Part shown: positions 1 through 12,600 of the stretch, piece after piece
How the letters are laid out: each line of letters begins with the position of its first letter
Numbering within the stretch: position 1 is the first letter of the stretch
Assembly: GCF_000315625.1 (NCBI RefSeq)
Contig: NW_005434636.1
Coordinates: 141,777-205,776, forward strand
Length of the DNA: 64,000 nucleotides
Direction of reading: 5' to 3'
Source of the DNA: Guillardia theta CCMP2712
Lineage: Eukaryota; Cryptophyceae; Pyrenomonadales; Geminigeraceae
Notes under the pieces: model-generated
Told to the model about the DNA's origin: nothing
The model's input: the letters and a program-made list of their open reading frames with translations, nothing else
Databases searched by the model: none
Translations under genes and position numbers: made by a program

Positions 1-55
1 TACTGGATTTTGAAGAGGATGGGAAAGAGATGTTGGATCTCAACTCTCCTCCTCC

Positions 56-553
56 TCATCGCAACATCAGGTGATATCTTCCTTGTTGTTCTCATTTAGT
101 TCTTGGCTCAACGACAACAAACAGGATGCGGTCAGGCACAGCAAGATACAAGGTTTGCTTTTGCTCTCTTTTGTTTGAAAATAACCTGATATCGCTTGTC
201 TGACAAGGGCCAAGATCAGTTCCATTCGAAGAGTTCTGAACGTTTGTTCAGTGGATATCATCGGCTGTGTTTGCTGACAGCATGCGATGAACAGGAATAT
301 GGCAAAAGAGTAACGACAGCTATGAATCAACTTACTAACGAGAAGAGCAGGTAAAATTTCTTCTCGCTCTGTGTGATCTGACCTTCATGCTCAGCCACAA
401 GGAGAGGATGGAAATCGCATCGGTGAGAAGGAGGGAGTTGACGAAAACCAGCTGCATGATTACAAATTCTCTGTGAATCTTTGATCCTCCTGATAGGATG
501 TTCTGCTCACTCGGGAGAAACGACAGAAGTTGGGCCAAGAACTTTCCCGGCAA
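56..553 (-). CDS. hypothetical membrane protein, 3' exons
   Basis: I do not recognise this protein. Two minus-strand exons join in frame through a 49-nt intron (GT...TAAG). The upstream exon reads into a hydrophobic run containing VFVNSLLLTDAISILSLWL. The next continues SMK-LIHSCRYSFAIFLFIACC. A further donor near 190 and an acceptor near 72 would lead to a stop at 56-58. Two or three membrane segments are likely. The 5' part above 553 could not be resolved. Confidence rests only on open frames, plausible splice sites and hydrophobicity. Confidence 0.28.
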
Positions 554-766
554 TGTACAAGTTGTTGTTCATCCGTTTGCTGATGTATGCGAAGATCTGA
601 ATTTCACGACAAAATGGAGAATGGAGCATTGTTCGTCCGAAATCATACCTTGTACTCTGAACCACCTTGCTCTTTGACGGCAAATTTCTCCCGTATGACA
701 AAGTACAGCATACATGTATGTGTATGGCATAATTGAAAATCTGAACATTGTTGTTGTGTTTCATAG

Positions 767-1460
767 GAAGAAGCTGATCAGATTCGTGATTGAAAGTTCG
801 ACCAAGAGGAAGTTTGCTGCGAAGTTAGTGTCGACGGACCATTCAGAGCTGTCAAAGAGGGCATTGGAGAAGTGTCTGCTAAGAAACCTGGTGCTTCCAA
901 TGAGGTCGAAGCTCTTGTGTTTGTCGGTAGATGAGCTCAAGAATCTTACAGTGAAGGTGAGAAGAAGAAAGAGACTTGTTGCTGTTGTTCGCGGTTGCAT
1001 ACTAGCATTTGATGCTTGTTTCTGCAGTTCTCTCCATCGAGCAGACCGTTGAAGAATCGCAAGCAGTACGTCAAGGCTCTGATCCATTCGAAATTTCGCT
1101 GTCTGTCAAACGCTGAGGTCGTCAGACAACTTGACGCCTTGATGTCTTCTGTCGTTCAGCACTCGCCTCGCAATCGTGAACTTCAGGCTGTCTCTATCGA
1201 TGTGAGGAGGCATTTTCCGACGAGGAAAGAAAAGCTGAGAGTCATAGAGTTCTATCACTTCACTATGAAGGTGTGTGACTCTTCGAACTTGCTTGCTCGC
1301 GTGTTTTCACTTGTAAACTTTGTTCGTTCTCCTGCTGATGTGTTGTGACATTCCAGACGTTCGTTCTGCTCCTCAATGAGCTCTGCAGTATGAGATTCGA
1401 TGAGCTCTATCACATGCTTTCCCGCCATGGACGCGCACCTGGGAATCTCACGAGCAACGG
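767..1460 (+). CDS. unrecognised basic protein, three exons
   Basis: Three plus-strand exons, about 767-956, 1028-1270 and 1357-1460, join in phase with clear GT-AG borders (introns of 71 and 86 nt). The product is rich in Arg, Lys and Leu and predicted mainly helical, with stretches such as KRALEKCLLRNLVLPMRSK and KEKLRVIEFYHF. I recognise no domain. The last exon ends at a good donor (gtgaat, 1461), so the gene continues; whether it joins the eIF1A-like block downstream is unknown. The 5' end is also open, with an acceptor (ttcatag) just before 767. Confidence 0.33.
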
Positions 1461-1599
1461 GTGAATAATCTCGACATGTTTGCTCGAATTGATTTGTTGG
1501 TTGTCGATTGACTTCTGTACTTGCCAACTGATTGAAGATTGTTTTATCTTCCTTTTGATTTTTCGTCTGCATTCTTCCTGTCTTTTGATGATGATTGTC

Positions 1600-1918
1600 A
1601 TGACGGTGTTGTTGACAATGATAATACGTGTCACGCAACTGTTTGCAAAATCCTGGAAGGTGACTCGCTCATTTGCTGCAGAAATATCCGTGGGCGGATG
1701 AAAAAAGCGCATGTAGGCAATGCGTGGGTGATGGAGATAGGAATCACTGCAATGGATCGAGTGAGAAAATTCCGTCTCATCGCTCTCAAAATTATTGATT
1801 TGTTATGTTCTTCTGACCTTTGCCTTGCCTCGTTGTTCATGTGGAAGATTACCAAGATCGATCTTGTATTCGGTTGTTTATTTCACGAGATGCCCGAGAT
1901 TACGAATTGTCTTGTTGA
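1600..1918 (+). CDS. eIF1A-like fragment (divergent)
   Basis: Two blocks resemble translation initiation factor eIF1A (OB/S1-like fold, ribosome A-site binding). Block 1, about 1620-1725, reads ATVCKILEGDSLICC then RNIRGRMKKAHVG, comparable to the eIF1A pattern V-x-K-x-L-G-N-G followed by HIRGKxRKK. Block 2, 1841-1918, reads VEDYQDRSCIRLF then SRDARDYEL and a stop, comparable to the conserved EYQD...DEAR region near the eIF1A C-terminus. The blocks lie in different frames, so an intron must separate them; a strong donor (gtgaga) sits near 1760, but the phase I derived does not fit perfectly. Either a diverged paralogue or a broken copy. Confidence 0.3.
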
Positions 1919-1976
1919 CGATTATTTCATATCAGCATTGCGATCAATAGGTAATGCAGCCATGTTGAGGGAATGA

Positions 1977-3290
<1,314 letters not shown>

Positions 3291-3429
3291 TTAAGTGATT
3301 GACGCAATCTCCTCTCCTCTCCTGTTTCTTCCTCCCCTCCCCTCCCCTCCCCTCCCCTCTCCTCCGCTCTCCTTTCCTCCCCTGCCCTTCCCTCTCATCT
3401 TCTTACCACCTGCCTTCACTGAACTGATG

Positions 3430-3685
3430 TCTTCAGGTCCCTTGCCCTTCTCCTCCAAGAAGCGCTGTATCTCTGCACTGAAGAAGATCAAACCATCATG
3501 TACATGTACTCATCTGCACTTGTTTCTTCGAGCCTTGTCCGATTTTGATCATTCGTGGATCGCTTGCAGACAAGACCATCTGGAGAGGAATGAGGATCTT
3601 CATCTTGCTCTGCAAGAAGAACAAATCCTCCCCTGCTCTGAAACACATCCACAAGCGATCTGTCAGATGTCCTGTCTGCTGTGTG
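3430..3685 (-). CDS. possible exons of an unrecognised gene
   Basis: On the minus strand two stretches look like protein: one containing RSLVDVFQSRGGFVLLAEQD and LVCKRSTNDQNRTRLEETS, the next containing AEIQRFLEEKGKGPEDISS before a donor (gtggta). They join in phase only if a very short 32-nt intron is accepted. The plus strand is also open here, so the strand is uncertain. No family recognised. Confidence 0.22.
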
Positions 3686-4024
3686 TGAGTCTTCTATCTT
3701 TCTCTCTCCCTCCTTCCCTCTTCCTTCCTACCCCCTTTCTTCTTCTCTCTTCCCTCATCAACTTTCTCTTCTCCCTTTTTATTTTTCACTGCTCTCAACG
3801 TGATGAAAATTTTCAGTGAGACGCAAGTGAGCCAAGGCCCAAAGCAGCTCAGGAAGGGAAACAGAAGCTGGTGCATAGAAGTTCCCCCCCCCCTTACTAC
3901 TTCTTGTCCTCACTCTCTTTGTCCCATCAACCTCCCAATCCTCCTTCCGCTCTCGATCCCCCCCAACCACCCTGTTCTCCTCGTCATTCCCCTCTTATCT
4001 TGGCTCAGCCTCCTCTCCTCTTCT

Positions 4025-4089
4025 CTCTGCTCTGCTCTGCTCTGCTCTGCTCTGCTCTGCTCTGCTCTGCTCTGCTCTGCTCTGCTCTG
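4025..4089. repeat. (TCTGC)n pentanucleotide array, 13 copies
   Basis: The same pentamer as the array near 3.0 kb but in opposite orientation (TCTGC is GCAGA reversed and complemented). Confidence 0.93.
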
Positions 4090-4134
4090 GGCTTGCTTCC
4101 GCCCGTAGCCCTCTCTTGTCTTACTTGCCCTCGT

Positions 4135-4306
4135 AAGGATCCGAGGAGCTCGAGCAAGCAGCAGAAACAAGGACAGGAGCAGAGGTCAGCCAAAGAGAGT
4201 CAACGTCTTACAAGATCGCGTGCGACTCTTGCGGGAGGAGGAGAGTAAGATGCAGAATATCTTCGAAACCAACCAGGACGAACTCATGGACCTCTATGGG
4301 TTTTGA
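4135..4306 (+). CDS. terminal exon, basic then coiled-coil-like
   Basis: After an acceptor-like AG near 4137 the plus strand reads a basic Ser/Arg-rich stretch, then QDRVRLLREEESKMQNIFET and a stop at 4304-4306. The charged heptad-like tail suggests the end of a coiled coil. Upstream exons could not be found among the repeats, and the family is unknown. Confidence 0.27.
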
Positions 4307-4328
4307 ACCAGCTCCCTCCTCCCTCTCC

Positions 4329-4378
4329 CTGCTCCCTGCTCCCTGCTCCCTGCTCCCTGCTCCCTGCTCCCTGCTCCC
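4329..4378. repeat. (GCTCCCT)n heptamer array, about 7 copies
   Basis: Perfect 7-bp units directly after the stop codon of the preceding exon. Confidence 0.9.
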
Positions 4379-4910
4379 CACACTCTCGTCGTATGCTCCT
4401 CTCTCCGCCCTCCCCACTTCCCCTCTCCAAGTCTTCCCCCGGCCGCCGCCATGGCTGGTTCTTGTGAGGAAGATGTTGGACAAGGAATGTTCATCTCAAC
4501 ATGTCATTAGCGTCAACGTCATCGGGCTAGCAAGGGATTGTCTCGAGACGTGACGTTTGTCTGCAAGAAGCCGCCTACCCCGAACGGAACTCGCCTCGCA
4601 ATTGATTGACGAAGATCCAAGTTTCCTCCTGGGGAGAAGTCAGAGAGAAAAGTGAAAGAGGATCGAAGAAGACAACAACGAGGATCTACCTCGAGACAAA
4701 GGGCTCCTGATTGTTGCTGAAGGCAGGACAATAGAAGAAAGGAGAGAAGGGAAGAATGTAAGGTTGTATCTCCTTCTCAATGTTTAGATGTATATACCTC
4801 TCGCAGATGTTTGCACGTATGAAGTGTGATGTCTTTGTAAATTAGAAACAGATCGATCTCGTGGACTATCATACTTGAGCCGAGGCGTTGTATTCGACCT
4901 GAGGGAATCA

Positions 4911-5080
4911 TCATTATCATCATCATCACCACGACCACCATCACCACCACCACCATCACCATCATTATCACCACCACCACCATCACCATCATTATCACCA
5001 CCACCACCATCACCATCATTATCACCACCACCACCACCATCATTATCACCACCACCACCTCCTCCTCCTCCTCCTCCTCT
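4911..5080. repeat. ATC/ACC trinucleotide-derived repeat
   Basis: A compound microsatellite of ATC and ACC triplets, with a repeated block of about 30 bp (CACCACCACCATCACCATCATTAT type) occurring several times, ending in a CTC run. It gives spurious Ser/Pro-rich or Met/Val-rich frames. Confidence 0.9.
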
Positions 5081-5598
5081 TCCTTTCTCTCTATCATCAT
5101 CGCCATCAGCATCATCAACAGATACTTCATCACTTCTTCAACTCAAAGCGAAAGAATTCGGATCATCCAAACCTGAGGTTATCTCGATTCGAGCTTTTGC
5201 TCCTGGAACACGTCGAGATGTGACGTCTTGCGTCTGACTGGAAACAAGTCAGGACTAGACACTCGTCATTACTTCTCACAGAAGGAAAAATCCTGTGGCA
5301 GTGAGGGCAGCCGACGTTTGCAGAAGATGGAGAAATGAGAGAACGAGTCTGATGTCTTGAAAGTTGAAAGCTCTTTGATGAGAAACAAGTTCAGGAGTTT
5401 GGAGCACAGAATGTAGCGGAATGCAACATGTCAACAACGATTGAATAATACAACATGTCAACGAGGTTGTTGATCTACAAAGACTGACCCTGGCAGCTCT
5501 CAAACCATCGCGGAGTTCCTTGCATTTTTGTCGCCAAGACGTGTAAGTTCCTTCAATCGAGAGATAAGGAAATGAGAACATGAGAACAACACATTAGA

Positions 5599-5870
5599 CT
5601 AACTCTGAGATGTTTTGATGGGTGACGCAAATTCTTCCAACGAGCGAAAACTGTCAAAACGATTATCGTTGCTGTCTTCTTCCTCCACAATTTCATCATC
5701 ATCAAGAACAACAATAATCTCACTATCGCCGCCACCACCACTGCTTTCAATATCTCCTCCTCTTTCGTCCTCCTCGTACTTCCCAAACCCGTGCCCCTTT
5801 GACGACAATCTCCTCATTTTCATTTTCATCTCAACCTTTCTCTCGCTTTCGTAGGGGTCGATTTCGTCCT
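5599..5870 (-). CDS. acidic tail with SUMO-interaction-like motif
   Basis: A minus-strand frame beginning after an acceptor-like AG near 5872 reads DEIDPYESERKVEMKMK, then an acidic segment with SEIIVVLDDDEIVEEED, and reaches a stop at 5599. The core IIVVL followed by acidic residues fits the type-b SUMO-interaction motif (hydrophobic core plus acidic tail). No other domain is visible and the rest of the gene was not found, so function is open. A splice before the stop is possible. Confidence 0.3.
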
Positions 5871-5907
5871 TATTGATTTTGTGTCACAGATACCTTAAAA
5901 ATCGATC

Positions 5908-6116
5908 AGAGAGAGAGAGAGAGAGAGAGAGGGAGGGAGAGAGAGAGAGAGGAGAGGGAGAGAGAGAGAGGAGAGAGGAGAGAGGAGAGAGGAGAGAGGA
6001 GAGAGGAGAGAGGAGAGAGGAGAGAGGAGAGAGGGAGGGAGGGAGAGAGAGAGAGAAGAGAGAGGAGAAAGAGGAGAGGAGAGGGAGGGAGGGAGGGAGG
6101 GAGGGAGGGAGAGGAA
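5908..6116. repeat. GA-rich purine tract
   Basis: (GA)n, (GAGAG)n and (GGGA)n units, almost pure purine on the plus strand for about 200 bp. Confidence 0.9.
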
Positions 6117-6119
6117 GAG

Positions 6120-8262
6120 CGAGAGGTCACAACATGTATTGACGAGCATCACCTTTCATTCTTTGCTTCGCACTGTTAAATACTCCTCTCTTTCTCTGCC
6201 CTCTTTGAGTCTTCTCACAGATCTTCATGTGCACAGAGATTCTTCCGCACTGTTACTCTCCCCCCGTCATTGTCAGAAATCACCTGTCGATTGCAAAATT
6301 CCTTCCGCAAAATCTGCACGCCATTCTCCCATCAGATGTGCTGCCCAGCAAAGCATCGTGATGATGATGGTGCTGAGCAGCAAAGTCGGAGACAACCTGC
6401 ACAGCTCCTTCAGTCTTTCATCACAAGATTCCAAACTTGTCAAGTCACGTCATCGTGTGTTCTCCAGCGTGGCAGTTCATCTTGGGGTTTGAGAACCCTC
6501 GAGCTTCTGACCGATACCCCTGACAACCAAGTCAACAAAGTGAAATCCACATGGCAAAGGAGGAGGAAGAGCAGGGAGGAGGAGCAGGAATAAGTAGCGC
6601 GAGCAAGAGCGAAAGCTACAGCGAAAGGAGGGAAAGGATGATCACTTGAAAGGTCGCAGCTCCAGCATGATGGGGAATAGGAATAAGAGGGAGAAAGGAG
6701 CAGGAACAGAAGCAGGAGGAGACAGTGAGAGCTGTAGTGGGGGGGTGGGGGGGGTAGGGGGTAAGGCAAAGCACCCTGATCACGGACGGATTGAGCAGTT
6801 TTCAGTCTCGCACAACGTGACATGTGCGAGCGCAACTCTCGCTGCGGAAACTGGCGTAGAAGGAACATGTCACAAACCAAGGGAAAGGTGAACATGAGGA
6901 AAAACCTCTCTGTCGCAGCCGGGGCATGGAATTGGGATCTGCAAGGGACGTCTGTCAAGAGATACCAGCGCAATTCGCGTCGGAAGAACATTGACGATGA
7001 GGGTTCATGTTGTTGGGGTCGTCGGTAGCGCTCATGATTTCAAGCTCACCGCATCTGTCTTCAGCCGGCATTGTTTTACGTGAAAAGGAAGCGACGCCTT
7101 TGATCATTGTCAGCAATCTCAGAACAAACTCTCGTCCGCACCTTGAAGAACTGCTGTCCGCACATGGTGCACGTGACTGAGCGAGGAGGCGGCATGCTCA
7201 CGTTGTCTGCTTCCCTTGAAGACGAAAAGTCACATCATCCTTATCCCGATGTCAATACAGATTGAGCCTGCCAAGTACGTGCGTTCATGTTCGGAAAAAT
7301 TCCTTCTCATGAACCCGATACTGACATCTTCACACTCTCCCTCTGTGACCTTCCTTCCTTGGCTCTCTTCTCGTATCTCCTCTTGGTCACTCCTCTCTCT
7401 CTCTCCTTCTCTCTCTTCCTCCTCCTCTCATTCCCCCTCACGTCTAGCCTCCTCTCCCGTATTCTTTTGTGCTAGCATTGGTCTCCCATCTTCCCCAGGA
7501 GTCTAATAAGTGCTTTGTACTGGTTGTATTAAAATTGGGGAATCATTACTGGATCAGCAAAGAAACGTTAATATTTATAAATTTTATTGAATTATTAAGT
7601 AAACTATTGGATCATTCAATTTATAAAAGGATGTAATAGTACAAAATAATTTAAATAGTTTTACATTTAAAACATTCCTGCTTTTAAAACTACCCTAAAC
7701 TTTCCAGTGCGGCCCAATTCAAGCAAATTTTTGACAGATATGAAAATATTGTCAGTCTCTATTTCAATTTTTCGTATACAGAATTTCAAAAACAGTTGGA
7801 AAATTGAGCACCCTCGAGACAAGCGGTATTGGCAAGGCTCGAGCGGTGATGGCAGCGGCGGCAACTACGGCCAAGATATGGGAGACAGCGAGGAGGAGGG
7901 AAGAAAGTTGTTGCATGAATCGATGTTGAAACAATGATATGAGCTAGCACTGTAGGAATCCTACGGCAATGCAACCAAAGCAATGGAGATTTTTCATGTT
8001 TCTCAAAGTTAGAAAACAGAAAGATTTCTTTTGGTTGAGATTGAGACGTTGGCCTTCGCGGCTACAAGCATAGATCTGAACATATCTTCATTATGGTGAA
8101 GGTCTGAGTATGTTTGATATCCAGTGTAGCAGACATGGAGTTAGTTGGTGGAGGAGCAAATACGTTGTGCGACTTAATCATCCGGAAACTGACCAAGAGT
8201 TTCAGTTCTGTGAACATCGAACTTGCCTCCTCCTTGGTGAATTGCTGTAGAATATCATCAGT
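6120..8262. other. no convincing gene; AT-rich block inside
   Basis: I see no recognisable protein in this stretch. A plus-strand frame at 6331-6593 and one at 6822-7028 are open but have no family features. Positions 7510-7700 are clearly AT-rich compared with the rest of the window. Positions 7790-7935 include a Gly/Ser/Asp-rich open stretch (GSSGDGSGGNYGQDMGDSEE) that may be part of an exon. The SPF30-like gene starts at the right edge. Confidence 0.4.
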
Positions 8263-10195
8263 ATGGAGCACCAGGAGCTACAAAACAAGGTGGGACCTGA
8301 CTCAAGATTGAGCCGCTCCTATATCTTGTGATGCTCCTTTTTGCTAGCTTGCTGCGTATCAGCAGAACTTGGCCGCTCTTGAAGTTCAGATTAAGGTGTT
8401 CATGCTGCCTGTTGACGTGTATCAGCGCATGACACGATCTTGATGTAGAATGATCCTACGAACGAGCAGTTGATCTCTCTCAGGTAACCAGCAACGGCCC
8501 ATATCCTGCCATGGCGTTTGATCCGGCTGCAGAAACAATATCCGTGAGTACATCGAACTGACGAAAGATCTACTGGGGATCGGTGAGACTGCTAACGAGA
8601 CAACTTATTCTTCATCATGGATGAATCAGCCCACTGAAGGACTGACATCAAAGTATTCTCTCTCCGTGCTCATTCTGTCTTCTGACTTCCCTCGCCTGAC
8701 AGAAATGTAGCCGGGAAAGAGGTAGCAGTCGGTCAGTACGTATCTGTCTTCGCCCCCCAATACCAGACGTATGTAAATGCGATCGTCACGGAAGCAAAGC
8801 CTGGCACAGCCACAGTCACAGTAACACTTCTCGGATATGGACAAGCATTGGAGGTTGGTTGTGGACCTCGTTTGTGGGCTTGTTGGAGTTGGAGATGAAT
8901 GTTGAAGTGGATGAATGGTGTTGCTGATTCGTGGGACACAACATAGAAACCTCTCTGATCTCGTAATGATTATTTCTTCGTTGGAATTGAAACCGTACTT
9001 CAGGTTCAAATTCCCTCCATCAGACAGGCTGAGTTTTGCAGGCCATCAGATCTTCAGGTTTAGTTGATTGGAAGTTTTGTTTGGGTCGAAATTGAATTCA
9101 TTGTGAAAAGGTTGGGATGATGGTTGAAGGAATTTATTCAGCAGATGGATATTGGTATACAGCGAGGATCGATCAGGTTCAACCAGACGGAAAGTAATCA
9201 GCGCCTGCAGTTTTCAGGATTCGCAGATTGACTTTGAGACAGGTACTTTGTTACTTACACGGACTATGGGAATAGTGAAAGCATAGACATCCGTCATATT
9301 CGCATAAACCCAGCATTGCTTGGACAGGTAACTTTTTACTGTGTGATTTCCTTAAGATATTTCTTAATCCTAAACTCAAAATTAGGTTGATCAAGATGAC
9401 GATGACGGTACATCCATTTTGTTTTCTCGTATTCTGTTTTTTTTTCAAATTCAATTCTCAGCTAAGGGCAAAGGGAAGGCAAACGACAAGAAAAGAAAGT
9501 CTACTGATGATCCAACTGATGATCCGGCGTTGGTGAATATCCATCCCGCCCGTAGGGCCCGCTGACTTTTCTGTGTAGGCTGATTTTGTCATCCCGGAAA
9601 AATTAAAGATCAGACCCATGGATACAGAGGATGTAAGACTAGATGACGTGTAAGTTTATCGAAAGCTAAAGTCTTCAACAGGTCAAAGCACAAAAGCGCA
9701 AGAAGATTCATGCTCTGAAATCAGCGCATCGTATGAAGAAGGTCAAATCAGCTACCCATATCCTGCTCGAGGTTGAATAGTTTGTAGAGCGAAGCAGAAA
9801 AGAACCAAAAGGCCCAATCATGGACCAACTTTGCTCAGAAAGCGGTACTTGAGAATAATCTTGTCCCTCACTGCATTTATTGATCCGAAATTTCCGCCAG
9901 GGATCATCCAAGTCAAAGCTCAAAGGCTTCATGAGCACAACGAAGAAGGAGAGCATTTTTAAGACTACGGAGGAGGGAAAGGTGAGAAACAACGAGCTCT
10001 TAGGCGAGACTCCTGACTCCATTGCGATGAAACAGGTTGGCGTCACGGGAAGTGGAAAGGGGATCACAAATTGGCAGCAGCTAGACATTCATTCGGTAAG
10101 GCCTAAGTATCTTTCCCTCCTCATGAGGGATGATCTGACGACTGTACAAGGTCAAGAAGGCGCAAAACCTCGCAACAAGGACCGAGGAAGACTGA
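8263..10195 (+). CDS. SPF30/SMNDC1-like splicing factor with two Tudor domains
   Basis: This resembles survival-of-motor-neuron-domain protein 1 (SPF30), a Tudor protein needed for tri-snRNP joining during pre-mRNA splicing in the nucleus. Fifteen exons (8263-8289, 8348-8395, 8449-8483, 8533-8582, 8711-8853, 9111-9193, 9243-9327, 9386-9407, 9462-9532, 9579-9632, 9682-9741, 9788-9844, 9901-9981, 10036-10095, 10151-10195) add up in frame to about 306 residues. The N-terminal helix reads LAAYQQNLAALEVQIK and YIELTKDLLGI. Tudor 1 contains VGQYVSVFAPQYQTYVNAIV and LLGYG; Tudor 2 contains EGIYSADGYWYTARIDQV and YTDYGNSE. The C-terminal half has the family's basic KKIHALKSAHRMKK block, SWTNFAQKA and a SIF...KVGVTGSG-like end. 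Human SMNDC1 has one Tudor domain. The fifth intron has a weak gttggt donor. TAATAAAA at 10321 may serve polyadenylation. Confidence 0.85.
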
Positions 10196-10682
10196 ACGTG
10201 ATGGCTATCTCGGCCGTTGAGTCTCCTTCTTCTTCGATCTGCCTCCTTCAACCTGCGAAACTTGGTTTGCAAACTCTTGTCTACTATGATTCCATTGTTC
10301 TAAGATACTTCAGTCTGACTTAATAAAACTCCCTAAGGGACCGGAACGTTGGCACGCTGCCGGCAGCGGGTGGAAGGCCTTGCCTGACATGTTGAATTTA
10401 TTCAATTTGATTGTACAAAGAATACTCAAGAGAAAGAATAACACAGCTGGAGGCTCAGCTGGGCGGAGAGAATCGAATCTGAGGACGAGTGAAGGTTGGC
10501 AGGATGAAGGCTGAAGCCTGTGACTCTCGTGTTGTCTGCAGGGATCGGTCAGCTCAAGACTCTGCTGGGGAGGAGCACGAGGAAGGGGTACCTCGGAGCC
10601 AACTTCAACCCGTCTTGCCTCCTCGGCGGCCTGCCATTTCGATCACAGAGCGTATAGACAGAGGGAAGTGGTCCAACCTGGA

Positions 10683-12600
10683 TCAGACTCTTGCGTCGGG
10701 CAATCTGAGATCGCAACAGAGCCTGTACACAAGTTGAGATTCCTTGCACCTTCCTCGCTCCTGCATCACCTCAACTTGTATGGCCCCCGACATCATGTTG
10801 TTCCAGTCCTCTTCGCTGGGAGCATCGATTGGCTGTGTCAACATCATGATCAGGGAGGGCAGGGGGAGGTGAACAAGATCGCACACCTCCGAGTCGTGCT
10901 GATCCAAGAAACCTCTCTTCTGCAGCACCCTTACCACCTTCTGGACCGATTCCGAACTGCAAGCCTCGTCAGTCTCAGCAAGAAGATTACAGGGAGCGAT
11001 TGTACCCTTTGCAGACAAGGCTGTTGACGCTCGACAGCTTGATGCTGCTCGAGTGGATCTCGTTCTGAAACTTCATCTTCTGGTCGATGATCAAGAAAAA
11101 CTTGTTCCCACGATGAGCCTCAACACAGTGCATGACCATAGCGAGCAGTTTGATGTTCTGATCTCTCCTCATCCACTCATCGCTGACTAGCGCGATGAAG
11201 ATCCTACAACCGGCAACACTCTGCATGGCCCTCATCTGTGCCTCCCGCTCCAGCGCGTCCTCTTCCGACGGGAGCAGCAGCGCTGCAAAGTCAAGTCTCG
11301 TGTACTCCTCGAAGATGGCGTTAGCCAACACTTGCCCAAAAATCCCGTCAGAGCTGGGGTCATAGGATATGATCACATCCATGCTCTCATCCGTCGATTC
11401 GACATCCCAGAACTCAGTGAAGGCCAGGGCATCCCCTGCCATCTCCTCGATCCCCTCCACTAGATCTCGCGCTACGAACTCCTTCCCACCCGTCAGCACG
11501 GCATCGAGAACTCCCGAGGTCCCTTGTAAATCCGTAGGTTTCGATGGATCGTGGTTCCAGGATATTCTCTTTTCCCCCCTTGCAGAATGAATGATAGATT
11601 CTGCCCTCGACTTCATCTTTGGAAGCATGTGTTTGATACAGAGCAAGGAAACCAAGACAAAGAACAACTATCAGACCAGCGTTAGCTACAGACTCACAAA
11701 ACAACTTCCGTACCAGAAGCAGCAGGATAACCATCCAATCCAAGGCAATTCGATCATCCTTCTCAAGAGCTCTGTCGAGCTTCGGGTGATAGTTCACCAA
11801 GAAAGACGGCGCACTGCTGCTGGGATCCGTTTGAGTGATCGTTCGGTTCTCGGACGACGTTGCATCGATCTCCTTCAGGAGCAGATGCTTCCTCAACTTT
11901 GCCCGCTGCAGATGTTCAGCAGCCCGCGCTTTCGCTTGCGAACCCCACTCAGGAGGTGTTCCGCCTGTCGTCCCCTGCACCATTCCTGGCTTGAGATATC
12001 CCAGGTTTCTTGCTGAACGGAGGACGTTTTGCAGTCTTTGCTGGTTGGGGTCCGGGCTCGCCACCGCACTGATAGCTGAGCGAAAAAGAACGTCTTGCAA
12101 CCCCTTCGGCAGTGCGACGAGCAACTCGGGGGAAGAAGCTCCTAACACATTCTGCAGGATCTTCATGGCCGCCATCACCCTTTGGGCTTGAGCCTGTGGC
12201 ACTTCAGGGGAGGACAAGAGAGCAAAGCGACAAGTGACTCACCTCTGATTGCCGCCAGTCAAACGCAGGCTGGTTCGACTTGCGGTATTCCTCTAGAAGC
12301 TGCTTCGCCATCTGAGGGTTGTTGTTGATCATGGCAGCTTGCGCAGCCTGCAGCAAAAAACTCAACATGTCGCCACCATCGAGTCTAGCAAGCTCTCACC
12401 ATCCCCTGATTGAAAGACATTGGGAGCCTTGGATCCCTTTGCCTCACAAACTTTGTGAGTGAAGGATATCCCTCCAAGGAGTCCACCATCGCCGTGTCTA
12501 TCCCCTTTGTGCTGCCCTTTCGCATTTGGGCCATCAGAACCAGGAAAAACAAGGCAAGAGCAGCAGAGGCCAAGTAGATCAAGGTTCTGTTGAGATTCAT
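10683..12600 (-). CDS. two-pass membrane protein with TIR-like C-terminal domain
   Basis: I know no family with this layout. Five exons (12600-12400, 12347-12243, 12193-11714, 11667-11006, 10956-10683) splice exactly in frame to about 573 residues. Residues 1-30 form a signal anchor (RTLIYLASAALALFFLVLM). Around residue 75 comes MINNNPQMAKQLLEEYRK, reminiscent of STI1-type helical repeats. A second membrane segment (about 253-275, WMVILLLLLFFVLVSLLCI) crosses the intron 3 splice site. From about residue 358, MDVIISYDPSSDG, a Leu/Glu-rich middle and CRIFIALVSDEWMRRD match the strand A, box-2 and strand D pattern of TIR domains. The WCxxE motif of NADase TIRs is absent, so an adaptor role is likelier than catalysis. 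The TIR call is my inference. The extreme 3' end could carry one more intron. Confidence 0.6.
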
